A stretch of DNA of 64,000 nt from Coraliomargarita algicola. GTDB taxonomy: Bacteria; Verrucomicrobiota; Verrucomicrobiia; Opitutales; Coraliomargaritaceae. The stretch is taken from assembly GCF_033878955.1 (NCBI RefSeq), contig NZ_CP138858.1, positions 1,302,001 to 1,366,000 of the forward strand, read 5' to 3'. The number at the start of each line of letters is the position of its first letter. The stretch's first letter is position 1. This document shows positions 1 to 8,949 of this stretch, piece after piece. A program made the position numbers and the translations under genes. The notes beneath the pieces are model-generated. The model was not told the origin of the DNA. It did no database searches and saw nothing but the letters and a program-made list of their open reading frames with translations.

Positions 1-739
1 GCATAACATAGCTCAAGCCAAGCATGCCAGCGAGCAGGGCATAGCTGCTAGGCTCGGGAATCACAGTGAAGCTGTAATCCAGATACCGGACGCCCCAGCT
101 ATTTGACCCAGGGTTGGCAGAAGAAACGATGAGTGTGGTTTCAGAAAGACCAGCGTAGTTAGTGGAAGTACCGGTATAGTTCTCAACCAATCCTGTGCCA
201 GTTCCCACGACACTCAAAGCTTCACTAGCGCCGGACGACTGCGCCGTAAAATCACTGAAACCATCAAAGGTCCCAGTATAACCAGCGACATCGACTGAAA
301 TATTTTCGACAGTGAAGATTAACGTTTCACCGCTAGCCATATTGTTTCCTACACCGAACAGATCCCAAGTTCCACTAACAGCTTCACCCACATCGGCATC
401 GCTACCGTCAAGTGCGACTTCGCCACTGGTGCCAGTCCCATATGAAATTAGTGATGAGCTGACGGTGTTTCCAGACATGCCCGATACCCGGACGGTATAA
501 GACAGCGTGTCGTTGGAGAAATCCCCGTCATAATCCGCACCAGTGTAGCTGATATTTATTAGGTAATCGCCACCTGTGAGCGATCTCACCACAGTCAAGT
601 CGGCCTTAGATCCGCCAACGTTTAAGTTGTTGGCGCCAGTCCCACTTGAATTATCCAGGTCAGCAAACGAAATGGTCGCCGCCTGTGCAGCACCTGCCAG
701 CAGCATGCCTGCGCTTAGAGTCAGTAGTGTTCTTTTCAT
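1..739 (-). CDS. PEP-CTERM sorted secreted protein (C-terminus cut by window edge)
   Basis: Reading leftward from ATG at 739 gives an open frame of 246 codons running off the window. It starts with a signal peptide (MKRTLLTLSAGMLLAGAAQA), continues as a Ser/Thr/Gly/Asp-rich beta-type secreted domain, and near the edge shows VIPEPSSYALLAG followed by a hydrophobic stretch, the start of a PEP-CTERM anchor. The basic tail that should end the signal lies outside the window. In this family the C-terminal signal directs export and processing by exosortase. The secreted domain itself is not recognised. It is transcribed away from the kinase operon. Confidence 0.85.
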   Translation of the reverse strand, partial: MKRTLLTLSAGMLLAGAAQAATISFADLDNSSGTGANNLNVGGSKADLTVVRSLTGGDYLINISYTGADYDGDFSNDTLSYTVRVSGMSGNTVSSSLISYGTGTSGEVALDGSDADVGEAVSGTWDLFGVGNNMASGETLIFTVENISVDVAGYTGTFDGFSDFTAQSSGASEALSVVGTGTGLVENYTGTSTNYAGLSETTLIVSSANPGSNSWGVRYLDYSFTVIPEPSSYALLAGMLGLSYVM

Positions 740-1126
740 ATTATGTGTATGTATTGTAATTATGGGTTAGTTGGATATTGCATAGGATCGTTCGAACATC
801 GCATTCATCACGCTCTATTCATTTCCATTCACTTATTCGCACGAAAGCAGCGGGTTGGGACAGCGGATCGCTTTTTTTTCAAAAAAAGAAAAAAAAGCTA
901 GAGTTTACAGCGGCATGGCCACATCTCTGAGCAGACGTGGCGTCGGCGCTTGCCCCTGGCCTCAGTAATGGAGGCGGCGCGCTGCCCCCCAGCACGATTG
1001 GCAGCACAAGTCCGAGGCCTCCATCAGCGAATGGACGCGCGCGTAAGACCCCGCACCGGCATCCGGCGAGCGGATAAGATGCCCTTTGGGTACACGCCAC
1101 GTTCCTGCCAGTAATTACCGCCTCCC
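740..1126. other. Intergenic region, no convincing gene
   Basis: About 390 bases between the PEP-CTERM start and the kinase stop. A 73-codon leftward frame exists, but it ends in a run of Phe codons from a T tract, has no recognisable motif and overlaps the hairpin at 870-898, so I do not call it. The region should hold the promoter of the PEP-CTERM gene and the terminator of the kinase operon. Confidence 0.5.
870..898 (-). terminator. Candidate terminator hairpin after the kinase gene
   Basis: Perfect 11-base arms GCTTTTTTTTC (870-880) and GAAAAAAAAGC (888-898) around a 7-base A loop. It lies about 230 bases beyond the kinase stop codon. The stem is almost pure A:T, so it is weak and not a classic GC-rich intrinsic terminator. 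It could equally be a random A/T tract. Confidence 0.35.
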
Positions 1127-3193
1127 CTACTTTTGATAGACCACTTTGAATGCCTCGTTGGCTTGGATCAGTCGACGCAACTGAGTTTCGGGAAACTGCT
1201 CGGGGCGACAGACAATAGTCTTCAGTGCCGGTAAAGAGACTGCCTTATTTAGAACCGCCTCTTGGCACTGGCTCAGATCCAGTGACTCGATCAATAGACC
1301 ATTTAAATCAGACAATGGAAACCGCCCGTCAAAATCCAGCGTCAAAGAACTAAAGGTTAAAAAGCGCAAGAGACCGCCCCCATACTGACCATTGAGCCGC
1401 AGTAGCTGATCGGACCAAAGCGAGAGCGACGAAGATTCGGTATCCAGCGAGAGCGTCAAATGATCTGGTCCACCGTATCGATATTGCAAATACGCTTCAA
1501 CGACAGCCTCATACCCTTCCCGTCTCTTTCGAGTGACCACATCATAAGCCAATACCCGCTCAAAATATGCACCCAAGCGATTATCGATCTGTCTAGCCTG
1601 TTCAAAAAAGTCTACCAATTGTGAGATGGAGGGACGTTTTTTATCTGAAAAGTTAAAGTCCGGAAATGCTTGGGCAAAGAGTATATATTTACCATAGGGG
1701 GCGACCGTGCGCACCTCGTTACGACGCTTTAACGCCGCGGTATAATTCAGCTCAACACAATCTGTGGCATAATGTTGGGCATGCGCTTCAATACAGTCAG
1801 GATCCTGCTGAAGCGCAGTATTCACCATGAATCGAGTTCGGCGTACTGTGGCGACGGGACGGTCAAAGATGGCTAAGTTTCTCAATTCACGCGCCGAAAG
1901 CGCAAGCTGTTTGGCCAGTTCCTGCTTCGCTAGCTGAGCTTGCTCCACGAAAGAGCCATACTCCGAGTCGAGCGTTTCCACTTCAGAAGAAAGCTGCTCA
2001 GCACGCCCTCGTTCCGCCGCAATGGCCAACTTATGCCGCGCAATACCTTGAACAAAAAGCACACTCGTCACCCCGATCACTAACAATGCGACCACAACAA
2101 TAGCGACAGGCACTCGGTTACGAGCGACAAACAATCGAGCTTCACGGAAAAAACCAGGCTGTTCGGCAAGAGTGGCAAAACCAGCCAGGTAGTTCTGAAT
2201 GTCCTGCTGCAATTCACTGACCGACTGATAGCGCTGAGCAGGGTCCTTCGCAGTCGCCTTCAACACAACGGCTTCCAAGCCTGCTGGAATGCTGCGCTCA
2301 GGAAACTCCAAGCGAAGCGAGGGCACTTGAGTTTCGACGGTTTTAGCTAGAACGATTTCGCGCTCCCCGATAAAGGGCGGCTGCCCTGTGAGCATACAAT
2401 GCAGCAAGCAGCCCAAGGCATATACATCCGTGCGATGGTCTTTAGGCAAGCCAGCAACCACCTGCTCCGGTGCCATGTAGCCGGGGCTCCCTTTGATCTG
2501 CCCGGTCAACGTCATGTCGCCCCAAATGTGAACCGGTGGTTCAGCTCCATCCTCCTCAAATTCCGCCTCTTCCAGGAGTTTCCCCAGCCCCCAGTCACAT
2601 ACCAACACTTCACCGAAATCATCGACCTGAATATTATCGGGCTTTAAATCCAGATGTAAAACGCCTCGGGAATGCGCATAGGCGATAGCATCGCAGACCT
2701 TCCCCAAAATCTGTAGCTGCGTATGTAAATGACTGCTCCCCGTGCCCTGAATCGTATCCGCAAACGTCGTCTTGCCCTTCAAGTCCATAGTGAAGAACGG
2801 CCGCCCGTCATCCCAAACGCCCATATTTTGCACCTTAATAATATTAGGATGCGTGAGCGTCGCGACTAACCGAGCCTCGCGGATGAACAAATCATAAAAG
2901 TCCGGTCCGCGATCGGGACGTAGGCGCGCCATGGCCACCCAACGACGTAGATGTTCATCATAAATACGATAGACTTCTTTAACGGAGCCCTCTCCAATCA
3001 GTGACTCATCGCGGTAACGAACCTCGACTGCGGCTAATTCCGAATAGGCCGGACACAAGCCCTCCAGTCCGTGCAGCTCTAAATCGTGCGCCTCACTGAA
3101 AATGGCACTCAAGCGCTGATCCGGAACATAGTTGTCCGAAAAATCCGTCTCCCCGCCCGAAGCTGGCTTGCGCTTTTTATCTTCCGAACTCAC
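1127..3193 (-). CDS. Membrane-anchored Ser/Thr protein kinase-like protein
   Basis: 688 aa. A kinase domain lies at about 60-335: Gly-rich loop GEGSVKEVY (67-75), HLDLKPDN (180-187) with the catalytic Asp182 and Lys184, DWG (200-202) in place of DFG, and GSPGYMAPEQ (235-244). The VAxK lysine is absent: the motif reads VAMA (86-89) followed by Arg. One membrane helix at about 361-383 is followed by a charged, probably coiled segment and an unrecognised C-terminal domain (about 440-688). The start is GTG, and the gene overlaps the sigma factor stop by four bases (GTGA), so the pair is translationally coupled. Such sigma/kinase pairs are common in PVC bacteria as signalling modules. Whether it is catalytically active is open because of the missing lysine. 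Confidence 0.85.
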   Translation of the reverse strand: MSSEDKKRKPASGGETDFSDNYVPDQRLSAIFSEAHDLELHGLEGLCPAYSELAAVEVRYRDESLIGEGSVKEVYRIYDEHLRRWVAMARLRPDRGPDFYDLFIREARLVATLTHPNIIKVQNMGVWDDGRPFFTMDLKGKTTFADTIQGTGSSHLHTQLQILGKVCDAIAYAHSRGVLHLDLKPDNIQVDDFGEVLVCDWGLGKLLEEAEFEEDGAEPPVHIWGDMTLTGQIKGSPGYMAPEQVVAGLPKDHRTDVYALGCLLHCMLTGQPPFIGEREIVLAKTVETQVPSLRLEFPERSIPAGLEAVVLKATAKDPAQRYQSVSELQQDIQNYLAGFATLAEQPGFFREARLFVARNRVPVAIVVVALLVIGVTSVLFVQGIARHKLAIAAERGRAEQLSSEVETLDSEYGSFVEQAQLAKQELAKQLALSARELRNLAIFDRPVATVRRTRFMVNTALQQDPDCIEAHAQHYATDCVELNYTAALKRRNEVRTVAPYGKYILFAQAFPDFNFSDKKRPSISQLVDFFEQARQIDNRLGAYFERVLAYDVVTRKRREGYEAVVEAYLQYRYGGPDHLTLSLDTESSSLSLWSDQLLRLNGQYGGGLLRFLTFSSLTLDFDGRFPLSDLNGLLIESLDLSQCQEAVLNKAVSLPALKTIVCRPEQFPETQLRRLIQANEAFKVVYQK

Positions 3194-3780
3194 GGCTCCA
3201 ATTCCTCCGTCAGCGATCGAACTTCTAAGAGCAAACGTTGTTTCACACGTTTACGCAGCGTATAGACCGAAGACACAGTCAATCCTGTCGCCTCGGAAAT
3301 CTCTGCCGCAGTAAAGCCATCCAGCCCCATTTCGAAAGCCTGAATCGCCTGACCTTTAAATACCTTACGCACACGAGCCATTGCCTGATTCGCCAGATAG
3401 GTCGTCCATTCACGCTCGATCCACTGCCCCACCTCGGCAGGCTGCTCTAGTTCTTTGAGCGAATCATCCTCCAGCGTGCAATCGCTGGTCGGTCGTGACT
3501 GCTGCTTACGAAAATAAGAAACTGCGGTGTTACGAATCACAGTGCTCAACCAGTGACGAAAACTGGACTTCGCCCGGTCGTAGCTTTTCAAACTTCGGGT
3601 CAAGCCAATAAGAACCTGCTGCGTGACATCCGGCAAGTCATTGTCAGAAACGCCGATTTCACGTAGGATATAACGTATAAAACGCTCATAATTCGCAAAC
3701 AACCGCTCCCATGCCGCGTCATCGCTCGTATCACACGCACGATGAATGAGGGTATAGCTGGTCTTAGGATAATCGGACAT
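3190..3780 (-). CDS. ECF-type RNA polymerase sigma factor
   Basis: 196 aa. Region 2 is visible around 20-90 (ERLFANYERFIRYILREIG, then the DVTQQVLIGLTRS and FRHWLSTVIRN segments). Region 4 lies at about 140-190, with a helix-turn-helix in FTAAEISEATGLTVSSVYTLRKRV. It probably directs RNA polymerase to promoters under control of the kinase encoded just downstream with a 4-base overlap. The start is ATG at 3780, and an 81-base gap separates it from the sulfatase stop upstream at 3862. The adjacent sulfatases run the same way, but nothing in the sequence proves they are targets. Confidence 0.88.
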   Translation of the reverse strand: MSDYPKTSYTLIHRACDTSDDAAWERLFANYERFIRYILREIGVSDNDLPDVTQQVLIGLTRSLKSYDRAKSSFRHWLSTVIRNTAVSYFRKQQSRPTSDCTLEDDSLKELEQPAEVGQWIEREWTTYLANQAMARVRKVFKGQAIQAFEMGLDGFTAAEISEATGLTVSSVYTLRKRVKQRLLLEVRSLTEELEP

Positions 3781-3861
3781 GAATCAATGCGAGGTTCAGA
3801 AAACAAGCCACAACTATCAAACATGCCTCTCGACCACTCAATAGGCAAGACGCTTCCCCCG

Positions 3862-5277
3862 TTACCTCGTGGTCTCCAGCCATCGATCCAAGGCTTTCTC
3901 CAGCGCCTTCACTTTCTCGGGATACTGTTTGGCCAAATTCGTCTGCTCGCCTAGATCATTCGCGAGATTGTAGAGCTCCGTGGGCTCGTCGCTCTGAAAG
4001 CGGATCAGCTTCCAGTCCCCGCTCAGGATTGCGTCGGAAGGCTGATGCCCGCTGCCATGCACATGCGGATAAGTCCACATGAGTGCTCGATCTTCTGTCG
4101 CCTCGCCCAGCTCCCCATGCAAGAGCGGCAGCAAAGACTGCCCATCCAAATGTTGCTCGGGCTGGAGCGGTAGTCCGGCCAATTCCAACAGGGTCGGATA
4201 CATATCCATAGTGATGATTTTGGCTTCACTGGTGGCAGGCTGAATGTGGCCCTGCCAGCTGATAATTGTCGGAATACGAATGCCTCCCTCATAAGTCCAG
4301 GCCTTGCCAGAACGCAGGGGCGCGTTACTGGTCGGGCTCACCATACGCTTACGATGCGCAAGCCCGCCATTGTCCGAAGTAAAGAGAATGATCGTATTTT
4401 CCAGAAGCCCTTTGGCCTCCAAATGCTCGATCACACGGCCAATATTCCAGTCCAAATTCTCCATCATGGCAGCATAAGCCGGATCCCCCTGCTGCCCTCT
4501 AGCAAGCGTATTGTATTTCTCCTCTATCATCTGAGGCGCCCCCTCGCCCAGCATCACGCGCTGCTTAGCTTCATATTTTTTGACGAGAGGCTCCGGCGCT
4601 TGTATGGGCGTGTGCACGGCATAATGCGACAGGCATAAGAAGAACGGCTGGTCCTGCGACCCCGCGCCGACGGCTGTGCTGCTTTGATCGATAAACTCGA
4701 TTGCTTTGTCAGTCAGTGCATCGGTCAAGTAGTCTCCCGGCTTGTAGCCCTTCAGGTCCGGCACATTTGAGGGACGCCGCCCTTTTCCGAATGGATAGAA
4801 AAACGAGGCGGGCTGCCCGGCTCGATTCACTGCCGCAGTGTATGCAAATCCCTGATACTTCGGCTGCACCGCATCTGTCTTCCCCAAGTGCCACTTCCCA
4901 ATATAGCCGGTGCGGTAGCCTGCTTCTTGAAAGGCTTCTCCAATGGTGAACTCCGACAGGTCCAAACTCGGGCTATCCCCGCTAATCCACTGAGTAATCC
5001 CGACTCGCTGCGGGGCCTTGCCCGTCATCAATGCTGCCCGCGTCGGCGAACACACCGGATTGGCGGCATAGGATCGTTTAAAATTCACGCCCTCCGCCGC
5101 CAAGGCGTCAATATGCGGCGTCTCATGAAAGCTCGATCCATTCACCCCGATGTCGGTCCAGCCGAGGTCATCAATAAAAAAGATCAAGACATTGGGCGCG
5201 GTCGCCTGCGCAGAAAGCGCACTGCCGAGCAGCAGCAAAATTGAAAGAATGCGAGTTTGAAAGGAACGAGGGATCAT
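3862..5277 (-). CDS. Secreted arylsulfatase-type sulfatase (S1 family)
   Basis: 471 aa. A signal peptide (about 1-27, ending SAQATA) is followed by PNVLIFFIDDLGWTD with the metal-binding Asp pair 36-37. The sulfatase signature C76-S-P-T-R80 is the Cys converted to formylglycine by a sulfatase-maturating enzyme. GKWHLG and a later FTSDNGG metal-binding stretch are also present, and the length is normal for S1 sulfatases. It should hydrolyse sulfate esters on extracellular or periplasmic glycans. It lies 9 bases downstream of the next sulfatase and is almost certainly co-transcribed with it and with the GH97 further upstream. The substrate cannot be told from sequence by eye. Confidence 0.93.
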   Translation of the reverse strand: MIPRSFQTRILSILLLLGSALSAQATAPNVLIFFIDDLGWTDIGVNGSSFHETPHIDALAAEGVNFKRSYAANPVCSPTRAALMTGKAPQRVGITQWISGDSPSLDLSEFTIGEAFQEAGYRTGYIGKWHLGKTDAVQPKYQGFAYTAAVNRAGQPASFFYPFGKGRRPSNVPDLKGYKPGDYLTDALTDKAIEFIDQSSTAVGAGSQDQPFFLCLSHYAVHTPIQAPEPLVKKYEAKQRVMLGEGAPQMIEEKYNTLARGQQGDPAYAAMMENLDWNIGRVIEHLEAKGLLENTIILFTSDNGGLAHRKRMVSPTSNAPLRSGKAWTYEGGIRIPTIISWQGHIQPATSEAKIITMDMYPTLLELAGLPLQPEQHLDGQSLLPLLHGELGEATEDRALMWTYPHVHGSGHQPSDAILSGDWKLIRFQSDEPTELYNLANDLGEQTNLAKQYPEKVKALEKALDRWLETTR

Positions 5278-5286
5278 CTTTTTATT

Positions 5287-6789
5287 CTAATTTTCGAGCA
5301 CCGAGCTGGGCGGTAGCGGCACATCGTTTTGTATTCTCCAGGCCACCAGTTCACCGAGTAGTTGCTGTGCTTTCTCGGGATGACTCTTGGCCAAGTCCCG
5401 GCTCTCTTTGAGGTCCGCCTCGGTGTCATACAACTCGATGCGGCCATCCTTGAGATACTGGATCAGCTTCCACTTGCCCTTGCGAATGATCGAACACGGG
5501 GGATCTTTATAAGTGCTGGCGATGTGCCAAAAGAGCGGACGTTCCGCGAGCGCTTGCCCGCGCATCAAAGGCAGCCAGCTGTCCCCATCCAAGGTGCCAG
5601 TGTAATCATCGACCCCGGCCAACTCGATGAAGGTGGGAAACAGGTCGAGGCCTTGCACCGGCGTCGCATCACGCCGGGCCTGAACGACTCCGGGCCAATT
5701 CACCAGCGCGGGCACCCGTAAGCCGCCGTCGTAAATATTGCCCTTGGCCCCACGTAAATTCTGGTTGCTGCTTTGCATGCCGTTGAAGCCGTTGTCGGAG
5801 GTAAAAACAATCACCGTGTTTTCCCGCAGCCCGGCCTGATCGAGATAGTCCAGGATGCGTTGCACATTGTCGTCGATCGACTTAATCATGGTTGCATAGG
5901 CGGCCACTTCGCGTTTCTTTTTCTTTGGTCCCATCCCCTGCCCCGTGTCGGGATCGCCGGCTTTTTCCATAAAGTGAGCCATGAGCGCTTCGCTGCGTGG
6001 CACCGAAGGGCGGTGCGGGGCATAGAAGTGCAGATTCACAAAGAATGGCTCGTCTTGATGACGCTGCATAAAGTCAATCGCGTCGTCGGTCAGGCGGTCG
6101 GTCAGCCAGGCATCGTCTGCTTTGTCTGCAATAAATGGATTCTTAAACGGTGCCACATAGCCACCGCCGGGCGCGTTGTAGCCTTTAGCATAGCCCCGGG
6201 CCGGATCGCCCCACCAAGTGCCGCCGACATTCTCGTGGAAGCCGCGGCCAATGGGATAATATTTCTGAATTTCGGGGGTCTGGTGTTTCGCCAACCAGCT
6301 CAAGTCACCGTTCCCCGGCTGGCCTAACTTCTTATCAAAAGGATAGCCGGTTTCGCCTTCCGGGTTCGGACCGACGATGTGCCACTTACCAAGATGAATC
6401 AGTTTATAACCGGCCTCGCGTAGTGGCTGAGAAAATACCGGGTGTTCTTCCCCCACCGTCCATTTGGAAAAGATATTATCACGACTATTGCCCTTCTCCA
6501 AAACCGGCACCGTGTAACAATCCGTGCGAAAGGACTGCTGCCCGGTTAAAATCGCCGCCCGTGAGGGCGAGCAGGTCGGATACATAAATGCATTTTCCAG
6601 CACCAGACTGTCCGCCGCCAATGTGTCCAAGCTCGGGGTCTCCATATACTGACTCCCCATAAAGCCCACATCCTGCCAGCCGAGGTCATCGGCTAAAATG
6701 AAGATAATGTTCGGCTGCTTGGCAGCAAAGGCTGAAGCAGCAACTAGCAGGCTCGCAAGAAGCGAGAGCGCGTTTCGAATGGGGTTCAT
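5287..6789 (-). CDS. Secreted sulfatase (S1 family)
   Basis: 500 aa. Signal peptide (1-22, ending ASAFAA), then PNIIFILADDLGWQD with Asp34-Asp35, and the formylglycine signature C73-S-P-S-R77 followed by AAILTG. GKWHIVG and FTSDNGFNG complete the expected order of sulfatase motifs. It sits between the GH97 gene (24 bases upstream) and a second sulfatase (9 bases downstream), all leftward, which suggests a GH97-sulfatase-sulfatase operon. The two tandem sulfatases are clearly diverged and probably remove sulfate at different positions of one glycan. Confidence 0.93.
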   Translation of the reverse strand: MNPIRNALSLLASLLVAASAFAAKQPNIIFILADDLGWQDVGFMGSQYMETPSLDTLAADSLVLENAFMYPTCSPSRAAILTGQQSFRTDCYTVPVLEKGNSRDNIFSKWTVGEEHPVFSQPLREAGYKLIHLGKWHIVGPNPEGETGYPFDKKLGQPGNGDLSWLAKHQTPEIQKYYPIGRGFHENVGGTWWGDPARGYAKGYNAPGGGYVAPFKNPFIADKADDAWLTDRLTDDAIDFMQRHQDEPFFVNLHFYAPHRPSVPRSEALMAHFMEKAGDPDTGQGMGPKKKKREVAAYATMIKSIDDNVQRILDYLDQAGLRENTVIVFTSDNGFNGMQSSNQNLRGAKGNIYDGGLRVPALVNWPGVVQARRDATPVQGLDLFPTFIELAGVDDYTGTLDGDSWLPLMRGQALAERPLFWHIASTYKDPPCSIIRKGKWKLIQYLKDGRIELYDTEADLKESRDLAKSHPEKAQQLLGELVAWRIQNDVPLPPSSVLEN

Positions 6790-6813
6790 GGTCGAAGCAA
6801 AGAGTGGCAGTGA

Positions 6814-8787
6814 TTATTGGGGGCGAATCCACATGCAGTGGCCACCGCCGGGTGCGATGTGAGCAGCAATGGTGTCGCCCTGCTTCACCGTCATCTTACG
6901 AATTTGATACAGCTCGCGCTTGGTCTCAACGGGGTCAAAAGCGATCTTCTTCTTTCTGGCATCCGCTTGATTCCAGCCTCCGGGAAAAGCGTAATGGCTC
7001 TCAGCCGTGTCTTCATACAAAGTAATATCGTAGCTCACTCCCGGGCTGAGGAAATCGAGGCTCAAGTCCATCTCACGGCCGGACTCATCCGCCACCGCAG
7101 CCACCATCCAAGTATCACCGGAGCGACGGGCCATGGTCAGGTGCTTTCCGATCTCCATTTCAAGCACCTGGGTCTCGTCCCAAGTCATCGGGAGTTGCTT
7201 GATAAACTCAAAGAGGTCCATCTTGCGATTATAGGCGTCCGGCATATCGGGCAGCGTCAAAATACCGCTGTAGAAGATCAGACACTGAGCCACTTGCGAC
7301 ACCACGGTGCTGGGGATCTGCTTATGCACCTTGTCGCGTGCAATGGACTGATCCATATCGAAGAGTCCACAACTGCGGTCCACTGGGCCGCCAAGATTGT
7401 GCACCACGGGAAAAACAGAAAGCTCGGAAGGCGTCGCCGGCACACGATTGGCCGCATCCAGCATGCTGTTGACATACTCGTTGGACATGTAATGCGGGTA
7501 AGTGCGCGTCAGGCCGGTGGGCTTGTTCGGCTCGTGCAGATTATACATGATTTCGTATTCCGCACACTTCTCCAGCACCTTTACGCTGAAGGCATTTTTG
7601 GTCTGATTGCCACCACCGAGGAAGCCGTGCTTGATCCCAACAATCCCCCACTGCTGGTATTGAGCAAAGGTGCGGTCCATATCGAAATTCTTGAGCGCTT
7701 TGTCATTAATATAGAGCCAAATACCCACGCCCTTCTCTTTGGCATAACTGGCAACTTTCGGCATATCGACTTCGTGTTCATAGGTAGCGGGGTCCGACTT
7801 TGGGTCGCGCTCGGGGCCATACCATTCCGCATCGATGATCAGGAAGGGCAAACCGTTTTCATGGGCAAAATCAATGTAGCGGATGTAGCTCTCGGTGTTG
7901 ATTCCATACACGAAACCATCGTCCGCCACGCCGCCATGATTGCGCCAATCCCAGAGACTCACACCGGTTTTTATCCAACTGGTATCCGCCAGTTTGTTTG
8001 GCTCATTTAAATTTAAAATCATCGAAGACACCACCAAGTCCCCGGGCTTTGCAGCAATCAATACCGTGCGCCAGGGGCTGACCGACGCAGCAGCGTCACG
8101 CATCGAACCGTTGTAGCGCAGTGTACGATCATCCTTGGCAATCGAAAGGTTAGCGTCGGAAGAATTCACGACTGCTGCCTCATGTAGCGAGATATAAACG
8201 TCCTCAGCCAGTCGCGCGGTGAACGGCGTGCGGCAAAACTTACCCAGCTTCCCGAAAGGCACCGCATTAAAGAGCGTAGTCGAGGTTTTGGCATACCAAG
8301 CGACTGGCGCTTGAGCCAGCACAGAGACCTCGGACAGTTCCCGTTGCCAGTTTACATTGCTCAGCCCCAACTGTTCCGGAAACACATAGCGAAAAGCGAT
8401 CCCGTCGTCATAGGCACGCAAGATCACCTGCATCGTGCGCTTCGGCGCGTCGACTTCGCGCAGGTGCAGCGTCAACTCATTGTAATGGTCGCGATACTCA
8501 TTGAATTGCCCCCAGACCGGCTGCCAAGTGCTATCGTGCGTGCGGGTTTCAGTATCGGTCAGCTCCAGGCTTCCGGAAAAGGCGCCTCCCGCCAGCTCCA
8601 CACCTAAGCGCGATTTAGCAATGACCGGCTGCCCCTTGAAAGCGACCGAATAAGCCACTTGCCCATCGGCCGAGTGCGTCCTTAGCTGGATACTCTCATC
8701 CGGCGAAGAAATAGACGCCGCAGTCGCAGCAAGGAGAGGGCAAAGAAAAGCAGCGCTTAAGATTTGGATAAAACGATTATAATTCAT
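6814..8787 (-). CDS. GH97 family glycoside hydrolase (alpha-glucosidase/alpha-galactosidase type)
   Basis: 657 aa from ATG 8787, with a signal peptide ending about LLAATAAS. An N-terminal beta-sandwich (about 30-270) is followed by a TIM barrel with LIIDAEWYGP and the GH97 hallmark HEPNKPTGLTRTYPHY, then PVDRSCGLFDMDQS and a C-terminal sandwich. The family contains both inverting alpha-glucosidases and retaining alpha-galactosidases; I cannot place this member safely. The open frame extends to 9192, but that extension runs under the divergent AraC gene and has no signal peptide. ATG 8805 is an alternative start six codons upstream. First gene of the probable operon with the two sulfatases. 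Confidence 0.88.
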   Translation of the reverse strand: MNYNRFIQILSAAFLCPLLAATAASISSPDESIQLRTHSADGQVAYSVAFKGQPVIAKSRLGVELAGGAFSGSLELTDTETRTHDSTWQPVWGQFNEYRDHYNELTLHLREVDAPKRTMQVILRAYDDGIAFRYVFPEQLGLSNVNWQRELSEVSVLAQAPVAWYAKTSTTLFNAVPFGKLGKFCRTPFTARLAEDVYISLHEAAVVNSSDANLSIAKDDRTLRYNGSMRDAAASVSPWRTVLIAAKPGDLVVSSMILNLNEPNKLADTSWIKTGVSLWDWRNHGGVADDGFVYGINTESYIRYIDFAHENGLPFLIIDAEWYGPERDPKSDPATYEHEVDMPKVASYAKEKGVGIWLYINDKALKNFDMDRTFAQYQQWGIVGIKHGFLGGGNQTKNAFSVKVLEKCAEYEIMYNLHEPNKPTGLTRTYPHYMSNEYVNSMLDAANRVPATPSELSVFPVVHNLGGPVDRSCGLFDMDQSIARDKVHKQIPSTVVSQVAQCLIFYSGILTLPDMPDAYNRKMDLFEFIKQLPMTWDETQVLEMEIGKHLTMARRSGDTWMVAAVADESGREMDLSLDFLSPGVSYDITLYEDTAESHYAFPGGWNQADARKKKIAFDPVETKRELYQIRKMTVKQGDTIAAHIAPGGGHCMWIRPQ

Positions 8788-8832
8788 AGGGATATATGCT
8801 TTCATAATATAGTTAACTGAACCGTTTGCGTC

Positions 8833-8852
8833 TATCACTTGTATAAGTGATA
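8833..8852. promoter_or_regulatory. Candidate operator in the divergent GH97/AraC promoter region
   Basis: TATCACTT and AAGTGATA form 8-base inverted arms separated by GTAT. The site lies 45 bases before the GH97 start and about 100 bases before the AraC start. Its position suits control of both genes. AraC proteins usually bind direct repeats, so another regulator could be responsible. Confidence 0.4.
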
Positions 8853-8949
8853 AATATACGAACCAACGCCTACGCGAAACATTTGATCGCGCCTCCACCG
8901 ACACAAAGCAGACTTTCAGAGACATTCCTACACGAATATCCCGCCCAAG

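Noticed and set aside
879..1100. 73-codon leftward frame
   Set aside because: Its end is a poly-Phe run from a T tract, it covers an inverted repeat and has no family-like sequence.
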